DNA of 51,570 bases. It comes from a bacterium. Its GTDB lineage: Bacteria > Sysuimicrobiota > Sysuimicrobiia > Sysuimicrobiales > Segetimicrobiaceae. Shown piece by piece: positions 15,795-22,324 of the stretch; the first letter of the stretch is position 1; every line of letters begins with the position of its first letter. Location of the stretch: assembly GCA_035308905.1 (NCBI GenBank), contig DATGFS010000059.1, positions 1 to 51,570 on the forward strand, read 5' to 3'. The notes beneath the pieces were generated by a model. That model worked only from the letters and a program-made list of their open reading frames with translations, was not told where the DNA came from and did not search any database. A program made the position numbers and the translations under genes.

Positions 15795-16751
15795 TCACGA
15801 CGCGGCGGCGGAGGAGCCCAGGCCGGCCGCGCGAAGCGGTTCGGCCAGATGCCGCAGCGCCGCGGCGAGCAGCCGCGATACGTGCCGCTGTGAAACGCCC
15901 AAACGCTGGGCGACTTCGCTCTGGGTCAGGTCCTGATAGTAGAGGTAGTACACGACCTGGCGCTGGAGGTCGGCGAGGCGCTCCATCGCGTGCATGAGTA
16001 CGATCCGGTCCTCGACGGGGAGCTGCAGCGAGACGTAGCGCTGATGGGCGATCATGTCCGGCCGGACGTCGTGCTCTTCCGTCATGTCGGTCATCGACCG
16101 GACCCGGATCTGGCTGTGCGCGTCGAGCACCTCGCGAACGCCCGCCTCGGTCATGTTCATCGCCCCCGCGATCTCGGCGACCGTCGGCGTGCGGCCGAGC
16201 TCCTGCTGGAGCCGGCCGACCGCCGCCGTGAGGTCGGCGTAGATCTTGCGCACCCACCGCGGCGCGCGCACCGCCTCGAGCCCGTCACGGAGGAAGTGCC
16301 GGATCTCCCCCGCGACGTGGTGGAACGCGTAGGTCTCGAACTTGACGCCCCGCGTCGGGTCGAACGTCGTCACCGCGTGGATCAGGCCGATCGAGCCGAT
16401 CTGCACGAGGTCCTCGAGCGGCGCGCCGGGACGCACGTAGCGCCGGGCGATCCGGTGGACGAGCGGCAGATATCGAAGAACCAGTTTCTGGTGCAGCGCG
16501 CGATCCTGCGTGCGCCGGTAGGTCTGAAACTGCTCGAGAATCTCCGCGGCGTCGCCTCCGTCGACCTCGGCTGTGCCGCCTCGCGGATGCCCCTCTCCGT
16601 TGCCCGCATGGCGGCTGTGGTCGCGAACGGCCTCCGGCGCGGCCCCTGCCCCCGGCGCCTGCGCGGCGGCCTGCCGCTGGACCCGGCTCCCCCGTCCCGA
16701 ACCGCTCGCCGTCTCCACGATTCCTTGCTGCCCGGTCGCGTCGCGTCCCAT
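15795..16751 (-). CDS. group 3 sigma-70 factor (FliA / SigF-like)
   Basis: This is a 318-residue sigma factor. After a 70-residue low-complexity N-terminus come sigma-2 (LVHRIARRYVRPGAPLEDLV, then GLIHAVTTFDPTRG and KFETYAFHHVAGEIRHFLRD, about 95-160), sigma-3 (about 165-215) and sigma-4 with the helix-turn-helix LTQSEVAQRLGVSQRHVSRL (about 280-300). The layout matches the SigB/SigF/SigG/FliA group and not ECF factors. It is embedded between pilT2 and the MerR gene (25 and 20 bases apart), an unusual place for a sigma gene. No anti-sigma gene is adjacent. The motility or sporulation role of relatives suggests control of pilin genes, which is an inference. Confidence 0.92.
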   Translation of the reverse strand: MGRDATGQQGIVETASGSGRGSRVQRQAAAQAPGAGAAPEAVRDHSRHAGNGEGHPRGGTAEVDGGDAAEILEQFQTYRRTQDRALHQKLVLRYLPLVHRIARRYVRPGAPLEDLVQIGSIGLIHAVTTFDPTRGVKFETYAFHHVAGEIRHFLRDGLEAVRAPRWVRKIYADLTAAVGRLQQELGRTPTVAEIAGAMNMTEAGVREVLDAHSQIRVRSMTDMTEEHDVRPDMIAHQRYVSLQLPVEDRIVLMHAMERLADLQRQVVYYLYYQDLTQSEVAQRLGVSQRHVSRLLAAALRHLAEPLRAAGLGSSAAAS

Positions 16752-16776
16752 GATCGTCCCCCCCCGTGGGTGGTGC

Positions 16777-17874
16777 TCAGCTTATCCGGCGCCCGGCCGG
16801 GGCGAACCCCCGCAACCGGAGCCGTAGATCGTTGGGACTCTCCGCGGACTCGAGCGCCGTCTCGACGCTGATGAGCCCGCGCTGGTAAAGATCGAAGAAC
16901 GAGTCGTCGAACGTCTGCATGCCGCCGTCGTGGCCCTCCGACATGGCCTGGCGGAGCGCCCCGATGTCTCCCCGCCGGATGAGATCGCGGACCCGCGGCG
17001 TCGCGCGCAAGATTTCCACGCCCGGGACCATCCCGCTGCCGTCCGCGCGCGGCACGAGCCGCTGCGCAACGATGCCCACCAGGGTGGAGGCGAGGCGCAG
17101 AAACATCTCACCGTGGATCTCCGGCGGGAAGAAATGGAGCACGCGATCGAGCGCCTGGTTGGCGTTTATGGTGTGCAGCGTGCTGAGGACCAGGTGACCG
17201 GTCTCCGCAAAGTACACGGCGGCCTGGGCGCTCTCGGCGTCGCGCATCTCGCCGATCAGGATGACGTCCGGCGTCTGACGCAGCGCCCCGCGCAGCGCCG
17301 AGACGAACGAGTCCGCGTCCGCACCGACTTCGCGCTGGCTCACGATGCTCTGCCGGTCGGCGTGCAGGTACTCGATCGGGTCCTCGATCGTGATGATATG
17401 GCCCGACACGGAGCGGTTGCGGTGGTCGATCATCGCGGCGAGCGTCGTCGACTTGCCGGACCCGGCCGGACCGGTGACCAGGACGAGCCCGCGCGGCGTG
17501 AGCGCGAGCTCCGCGACCACCGCGGGCAGCGCCAGTTCCTCGAACGACGGAATGTCCTGGCGGACGCGGCGCGCGACGAGGGCCGTGGTCCCGCGCTGCA
17601 GGTAGACGTTGATGCGAAACCGGCCGAGCGACGGCTCCCAGTATGCGAAATCTGCGTGCCCGGCGCGCCGGAGCGCCTCGCGCTGCGCGTCGTTCATGAT
17701 TCCCGTCAACAGGTCATCGAGCGCCGAGGACGACGGCGCGGGCAGCCCCGACGATTCGACGGCGCCGGAGATCCGGAACATCGGGGGGGTGTCCGCTTTG
17801 ACGTACAGGTCCGACGCGCCCCGGTCGGCCGTCGCCCGCAGCAGGTCCTCGACCGTGTACGGCAGGCCGGTCAT
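16777..17874 (-). CDS. PilT/PilU-like twitching ATPase (second copy)
   Basis: This 365-residue hexameric retraction-type ATPase has Walker A GPAGSGKST (135-143), an Asp box with HIITIEDPIEYLHADRQS, Walker B DVILIGEMRD and a His box HLVLSTLHT. The AIRNLIREGK signature of true PilT is replaced by RVRDLIRRGD, so this may be a PilU-like accessory motor. Its ATG overlaps the stop of the upstream pilT by four bases, implying coupled synthesis. PilT/PilU paralogue pairs are common in twitching bacteria. Confidence 0.92.
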   Translation of the reverse strand: MTGLPYTVEDLLRATADRGASDLYVKADTPPMFRISGAVESSGLPAPSSSALDDLLTGIMNDAQREALRRAGHADFAYWEPSLGRFRINVYLQRGTTALVARRVRQDIPSFEELALPAVVAELALTPRGLVLVTGPAGSGKSTTLAAMIDHRNRSVSGHIITIEDPIEYLHADRQSIVSQREVGADADSFVSALRGALRQTPDVILIGEMRDAESAQAAVYFAETGHLVLSTLHTINANQALDRVLHFFPPEIHGEMFLRLASTLVGIVAQRLVPRADGSGMVPGVEILRATPRVRDLIRRGDIGALRQAMSEGHDGGMQTFDDSFFDLYQRGLISVETALESAESPNDLRLRLRGFAPAGRRIS

Positions 17875-19022
17875 TGGCCGTCCCGCTCCCCGACCGCCGC
17901 GGCCGGCCCGACATGGCGCAGCGCCGCCACCGCGGGCTTGGCCGCCGGAACCGGCGCCGCCGCGGGGCGCGAGGGATTACCGGCGGCGAACGCGTCGCGG
18001 TCCACGGCCCGGATAAAGGCGTCCTCCGGTGAGATGAGCCCGCGCCGCAAGAGGTCCCGCAGGCACTGGTCGAGGCTGATCATGCCCTCCTTCGCGCCGG
18101 TCTCGATCATCGACGGAATCTGGAACGTCTTGCCTTCCCGGATCAGATTTCGGATCGCGGACGTGGCGATCATCAGCTCGATCGCGGCCACGCGGCCCCG
18201 CCCGTCCACCCGGGGAATCAGGGTCTGTGCCAGGACCCCGAGCATCGCCTCGGACAGCTGGACCCGGATTTGCTCCTGCTGGTGCGGCGGGAACACGTCG
18301 ATCACGCGGTTGATCGTCTGCGCGGCGCTGTTGGTGTGCAGCGTCGCCAGCACGAGGTGCCCGGTCTCGGCGGCGGTCAAGGCCATGGCGATCGTTTCCA
18401 AATCCCGCATCTCGCCGACGAGGATGATGTCGGGGTCTTCGCGCAGCGCGCTGCGCAGCGCCGCGGAGAAGGAGTTGGTGTGGGGTCCGACCTCGCGCTG
18501 GTTGACGATGCAGCTCTTGTGCTGGTGCACGAACTCGATCGGATCCTCGATCGTGATGATGTGGTCGGGCCGTTCGGTGTTCATCAGATCGATCATCGCG
18601 GCGAGCGTGGTCGACTTGCCCGAGCCGGTCGGTCCGGTGACCAGAACGAGGCCCCGGTCCTTCATGGCGAGCGTCCGCAGCACGGACGGCATGCCGAGCT
18701 GGTCGAGGCTCTTGATGGCGGTCGGGATCAGCCGAAACACCGCCGCCTCGCCGAGGCGCTGCATGAACACGTTCACGCGGAAGCGGCCGACGTTCTGGAG
18801 CTCGAGGGATAGGTCCAGGTCATGGGTATCTTCGAACCGGGCCTTATGGTCGTCGGTGAGCACGTCGTAGAGCATTTCGTGGAGCGAGGCCGCGGTCAGC
18901 GCGGGGTAGTCCAGACGGACCAGCTTGCCGTGGATTCGAAGCGACGGCGGCGTGCCGACGGTCAAATGAAGGTCGGACGCATCTCGGTCGCGGGTCAGGA
19001 TCAGCAGTTCCGTGATATCCAT
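17871..19022 (-). CDS. pilT: type IV pilus retraction ATPase PilT
   Basis: A 383-residue ATPase is predicted from the ATG at 19022. Visible are the N-terminal PAS-like domain (DASDLHLTVGTPPSLRIHG), Walker A GPTGSGKST (130-138), the Asp box HIITIEDPIEFVHQHKS, Walker B DIILVGEMRD and the PilT signature AIRNLIREGK (about 290). The last ~50 residues are an Ala/Pro-rich tail. It is the first gene after the c-di-GMP riboswitch, with a leader of about 110 bases between terminator and start. The in-frame region upstream of 19022 overlaps the riboswitch terminator and is not coding. Confidence 0.93.
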   Translation of the reverse strand: MDITELLILTRDRDASDLHLTVGTPPSLRIHGKLVRLDYPALTAASLHEMLYDVLTDDHKARFEDTHDLDLSLELQNVGRFRVNVFMQRLGEAAVFRLIPTAIKSLDQLGMPSVLRTLAMKDRGLVLVTGPTGSGKSTTLAAMIDLMNTERPDHIITIEDPIEFVHQHKSCIVNQREVGPHTNSFSAALRSALREDPDIILVGEMRDLETIAMALTAAETGHLVLATLHTNSAAQTINRVIDVFPPHQQEQIRVQLSEAMLGVLAQTLIPRVDGRGRVAAIELMIATSAIRNLIREGKTFQIPSMIETGAKEGMISLDQCLRDLLRRGLISPEDAFIRAVDRDAFAAGNPSRPAAAPVPAAKPAVAALRHVGPAAAVGERDGQ

Positions 19023-19133
19023 CGGGCCCCCCGGCCGCAAGTCCTGAACGCTCAACCGCCGGGAAGCTGTTGCCCGCGCGAACGTGCCGCGCAGTGATGG
19101 AGTGGAGGGTGCGAGTGCGGCCGTGGGGGGGGT

Positions 19134-19164
19134 AAACGAAAAGCTCCCCGCGGCCACGGGGAGC
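19134..19164 (-). terminator. riboswitch-associated intrinsic terminator
   Basis: On the minus strand, GCTCCCCG pairs with CGGGGAGC around a six-base loop (19143-19164), followed directly by TTTTCGTTT. It lies 12 bases after the aptamer and before pilT. It is the expected expression platform of the riboswitch, since only antitermination lets RNA polymerase reach the pilus genes. Confidence 0.88.
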
Positions 19165-19176
19165 GTCGAGGTGCCA

Positions 19177-19272
19177 GCTTTGGCAACCCGGCCGACTTGC
19201 CAGGTAAAACGCTACCTGGCCAGTCCCGTGGCTTTGCGTCCCCAGATCTCTCTGGGTTTGCCCCTACAAAGC
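19177..19272 (-). promoter_or_regulatory. cyclic di-GMP-I (GEMM) riboswitch aptamer
   Basis: The minus strand carries the hallmark c-di-GMP-I core. GGGGCAAACCCAG is followed by a GAGA-capped P2 hairpin (AGA/UCU), then GGGACGCAAAGCC, a GGCCAGGUAGC...ACCUGGC P3 hairpin and a closing GGCCGGGUUGCC. P1 forms from GCUUU and GGCAA at the 5' end with UUGCC and AAAGC at the 3' end. A competing hairpin GCCA-AAGC-UGGC can take over the 3' P1 strand. With the terminator downstream, c-di-GMP binding should switch transcription of pilT-pilT2-sigma-merR-pilB-pilC. The direction (on or off) cannot be settled by eye. Confidence 0.93.
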
Positions 19273-19281
19273 GATACTGCT

Positions 19282-19310
19282 ATTAAATTGTCCCCACAAG
19301 TTAATCACAA
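19282..19310 (-). promoter_or_regulatory. sigma-70 promoter of the pilus operon
   Basis: TTGTGA (minus strand, 19305-19310) and TTTAAT (19282-19287) are separated by 17 bases, in an AT-rich island that is rare in this GC-rich sequence. The start of transcription would lie about 10 bases before the riboswitch P1. The -10 matches five of six consensus bases and the -35 four of six. Confidence 0.65.
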
Positions 19311-19409
19311 TCGGAGAAAAAAGTCAATGGGCCTCCCCAAGACCTACGCGAAATCGTACCTGGGCCGGCGGGCCAGGCACGTCGACCCGCCGCCGGCCCG
19401 GAACATCCG

Positions 19410-19982
19410 TTACTGCAGCCGCCAGATCGCCCGGGCCTGCCCCGGCCGGAACACGAAAACCCGCCCGATCTTTGCACTAAACTGCCCGGCGGCCGGCAGG
19501 TATTCGGACTCGAACGCGATGCCGCGGCTGTCGTAGATCATCGTCCGGCTGCGAAGCGGCAGCTCGAGGACGGCCTGGGGATCCTGGTACGCGGCGGTCA
19601 CTTGGTCTTGCGTCGAGCCGACGCCGACCCGATCGATCGTCCGTGTATGAGGATCGTCGGTCCCTACCGCCCACACGATGCTGGACGTGGGGAGATAGAC
19701 GATGAATATCCGCGGAGTCGATGACCATGATCTCTCTTCCAGCTGCGGGCGAAACACGAGATCCGTGCCGCTCGGCCTCGTCTCGGTGATCTGGGAGTCG
19801 CCCATGACCCACACATAGTCCGCGACTTTCCCATCGACCGTCCATTGACCGACGCCGAGGCCGGGCACGACGAGAAAAATCGACGGCGTGGCCTGCGGCG
19901 CGGCCGGCTGCGCAAGCGCGCCGGCCGGCAGCGCCAGCATCAGAATCATCATCACCCGACCGGCGTTCAGAATGCCCCGCAT
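19410..19982 (-). CDS. hypothetical secreted protein
   Basis: This 190-residue protein has a signal peptide (MRGILNAGRV then a Leu/Ala core, cut near ALA-Q at about 24). The mature beta-rich domain begins IFLVVPGLGVGQWTVDG. The phrase RVGVGSTQDQVTAAYQDPQ resembles the G..s...v...yG.P motif of BamE/SmpA-like and related extracytoplasmic domains. The 411-residue protein encoded upstream (20606-21841) contains the similar RLGMTASAAASALG pattern, so the two may be functionally linked. It is the last gene of the alaS-ruvX run. Confidence 0.6.
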   Translation of the reverse strand: MRGILNAGRVMMILMLALPAGALAQPAAPQATPSIFLVVPGLGVGQWTVDGKVADYVWVMGDSQITETRPSGTDLVFRPQLEERSWSSTPRIFIVYLPTSSIVWAVGTDDPHTRTIDRVGVGSTQDQVTAAYQDPQAVLELPLRSRTMIYDSRGIAFESEYLPAAGQFSAKIGRVFVFRPGQARAIWRLQ

Positions 19983-20010
19983 TGCTCCCCTCCCATCCCC
20001 AACTCGGTGA

Positions 20011-20598
20011 CTAATGCAGCAGCGCCTCGATCTGTTTGGTGAGCTCCTCGGCTCCGTCCTTGCCGGTGAACCCGCCCGTCAGGGCGACCCCGCCGATGCG
20101 GCCGTCCGCGCGAATGAAGAACGTCGTCGGCAGCCCGGCGACGTGGTACATCTGTGCGACCTGCCCGCGCTCGTCGCGGGCGGCAGGATAGCTCACGCCG
20201 CGCGCGGCCAGGAAGGTCCGGCTGGCCGCCCAGGTGTCGGTCGCCCCATCGATGCCGATCACGACGACGCCGCGGGCCTGATACGTCCGGTAGGCGGCCT
20301 CCAGCGCGGGCATCTCCGCCCGGCACGGCGGGCACCACGAAGCCCAGAAATTGAGAATGATCGGATGTCCGCGGAACCGGTCGAGCGAGATCGGCGCGCC
20401 GGCGTATGCGGGCGCGGTGAACGCGGGCGCGATGGCGCCGGGGTCGGTCCCGACACGCGCGCGCGGCGCCACGGTCTCGTCGGCCACCTCGCCCGCGGCG
20501 GTGTGCGTCACCGCGCGGAACGCCACGACACCGAGCCCGCACGCGAGCAGGACGAGGACCCCGACCAACGCCGGCGCGGCGGCCCGCGGGAATTTCAT
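20011..20598 (-). CDS. TlpA/ResA-like thioredoxin-fold protein
   Basis: A 195-residue protein is predicted from the ATG at 20598; a GTG start five codons upstream, overlapping the preceding stop, is also possible. An N-terminal membrane anchor (about 8-28) is followed by an AhpC-TSA/Redoxin domain with the redox motif WASWCPPCRAEMP. The cis-proline loop GLPTTFFI and the sheet ending DGRIGGV are present. Such anchored proteins reduce disulfides outside the membrane, for example for cytochrome c maturation. It lies between two secreted-protein genes in the same run. Confidence 0.9.
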   Translation of the reverse strand: MKFPRAAAPALVGVLVLLACGLGVVAFRAVTHTAAGEVADETVAPRARVGTDPGAIAPAFTAPAYAGAPISLDRFRGHPIILNFWASWCPPCRAEMPALEAAYRTYQARGVVVIGIDGATDTWAASRTFLAARGVSYPAARDERGQVAQMYHVAGLPTTFFIRADGRIGGVALTGGFTGKDGAEELTKQIEALLH

Positions 20599-20605
20599 GG
20601 TTCTA

Positions 20606-21841
20606 CTATCCACCGAGCACCACGGCCGTCACCTGCGGAGCACCGAGGGTCGCGCCCGTTGGAACGAGCACGGTCTGCGTCTGCCCGGGGCGCAACTGCA
20701 CGGTCACGGACCCCGCCGTCCCGCTGTTCGTATACGGCAGCACCACCGTGATCTGCTGCACCCACTGCGCGGGGATCGCGCCGGTATCGGCCACCGATAC
20801 CAGCGCCTGCACTTTCGGCGGCCCGGTCATCTGAGAGGGGGCACCGAGATCGACCTTGATGTGAATCTGCCGCTGCGCGAAGTCGGTGTAGGACGACGCG
20901 GGGACTGTCTGCGCCGGCGTCGCGGCGAGGAGCGCGCCCGCGGCGCTGGTCACGGACACCTGATAGCGAATGATGATGTCGGCGACCATCGCGGCCTGAA
21001 TGGTAAACGGCGCGCTGCCGCCCGGAGCCAGCGGCCCCTGGACCGTCGCCCTGCCCTCAACCTGATCGCCCGACGCGCGCGTGAACGTGGCCGCCACGAC
21101 GAGGGGACCAATCGGCACGGCGCCGGTGTTCGCGACAGAGCCCGTCACGGTCAGACCGCCGACGGACAGCACCGCGGCCGTCACATCGCGCAGCGCCGCG
21201 GACGGGGAGCCGGCCGGCGATGTGGCGCGGGAAGGCGCCGAACCCGTGGTCGACGGCGCCGGGCCCGCGGGCGGCGCGGGGGGCCCGCCCGGCACGAGAA
21301 TGGGCGGGCCGGGCGGTGAGACGGGCGCGACGGCCGAGTTCTTCCGCGGACCGAACGGTACCGGCGCCACAACGAAGGTCTGAATGGCACGCCCGGCGCG
21401 GAAGACAAAACCGACCCCTTGGAACACGTAGGCGACGGTCGTGTCCAGCCCGGACATGGTCGTCACCGCGTTGACGTCACCGACCAAGCGCGGGGCGTCC
21501 GTGACCGGCGTCCCCACCCCCGCCCCGGCGATCGTCCGGTACTTCGGGGAGGCGGTGGAGATCCGGACCACGATGCCCGAATCGAAGTCCAGGACCAATC
21601 CGTAGCGCGAGTATAGACGGCGGGTCGGACCCTGCGAGACCGAGGGACCCAGCGCGGACGCGGCGGCGCTCGCCGTCATGCCGAGGCGGGCGGGCCCGAT
21701 CGACTCGCCCGGTACGACGCCGAGCGAGGCGGCGGCCGACGCGGGCGGAACGGCGGCGTACGGCCCCACAAGCGCCGCGACCGTTGCGATCGCAGCGCCG
21801 ACAATCCACCTGTGCCGCCACACGCGGCCGGTGCGCATCAT
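20606..21841 (-). CDS. secreted protein with BamE-like repeat and FxLYD-like C-terminal domains
   Basis: This 411-residue protein starts with a signal peptide (about 12-38). An N-terminal domain contains two G...G.....LG-type motifs (SIGPARLGMTASAAASALG and AGAGVGTPVTDAPRLVG). A Pro/Gly/Ser-rich spacer lies at about 155-205. The C-terminal half has beta-sandwich-like repeats with VTGSVANTGAVPIG and VSVADTGAIPA, as in FxLYD/DUF3426-type domains. The ATG at 21841 overlaps the ruvX stop by four bases. The function is not recognised, but an envelope location is likely. Confidence 0.65.
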   Translation of the reverse strand: MMRTGRVWRHRWIVGAAIATVAALVGPYAAVPPASAAASLGVVPGESIGPARLGMTASAAASALGPSVSQGPTRRLYSRYGLVLDFDSGIVVRISTASPKYRTIAGAGVGTPVTDAPRLVGDVNAVTTMSGLDTTVAYVFQGVGFVFRAGRAIQTFVVAPVPFGPRKNSAVAPVSPPGPPILVPGGPPAPPAGPAPSTTGSAPSRATSPAGSPSAALRDVTAAVLSVGGLTVTGSVANTGAVPIGPLVVAATFTRASGDQVEGRATVQGPLAPGGSAPFTIQAAMVADIIIRYQVSVTSAAGALLAATPAQTVPASSYTDFAQRQIHIKVDLGAPSQMTGPPKVQALVSVADTGAIPAQWVQQITVVLPYTNSGTAGSVTVQLRPGQTQTVLVPTGATLGAPQVTAVVLGG

Positions 21842-22311
21842 GGTCGCTCCTCCTTATGCCCAGACTCGTTTTGGCTCAGACGGACGGCGCCGGCTGCCGT
21901 TCTCCGGGCGTCGAGATACCCCTGGAGGATCACGGCCGCGGCGACGCGGTCGCGGGAGCGCCGGCGCTCCTCCCGCCGCACGTCTGCTTCGATCAGCGCG
22001 CGCTCGGCCGCGGCGGTGGACAGCCGCTCGTCCCAGAGCTCGACCGGCACGGAGAGAGCGGTCCGCAGCCGCTCGGCAAAGGCCTCCGCCTGCCGCGCCG
22101 CCGGACCGCGGGAACCGTCCATGTTGCGGGGCCAGCCCACGACGACGGCGGCGACGTCGTGGCGCCGGCAGAGGTCCGCCACGCGCTCGGCGGCACGGCG
22201 CCCGCCGGCACCGGTAACGGTCTCAAGCGGCGTCGCGATCATCGCGGTGGGGTCGCTCAGCGCGATGCCGATCCGTTTGGTCCCAAGGTCGATCGCGAGG
22301 ACTCGCCCCAC
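21838..22311 (-). CDS. ruvX: putative pre-16S rRNA nuclease / Holliday junction resolvase RuvX (YqgF)
   Basis: This 157-residue RNase-H-fold protein has the opening RVLAIDLGTKRIGIALSDP, the middle VVVGWPRNMDGS (family VGLP.nmdG) and the WDERLST motif; the usual ...DxxAA.iiLq end appears as RDRVAAAVILQGYLD. The three acidic active-site positions (D8, E in DERLST, D in RDR) are present. It follows alaS with 13 bases between, the conserved alaS-ruvX neighbourhood of Bacillota and relatives. Confidence 0.93.
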   Translation of the reverse strand: MGRVLAIDLGTKRIGIALSDPTAMIATPLETVTGAGGRRAAERVADLCRRHDVAAVVVGWPRNMDGSRGPAARQAEAFAERLRTALSVPVELWDERLSTAAAERALIEADVRREERRRSRDRVAAAVILQGYLDARRTAAGAVRLSQNESGHKEERP

Positions 22312-22324
22312 CCGTCGCCGCCCG

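Noticed and set aside
19324-19365. Possible third copy of the 10.9/11.9 kb repeat (GTCAATG ... CCAAGAC)
   Set aside because: Only two short words match and their spacing differs by three bases; likely chance.
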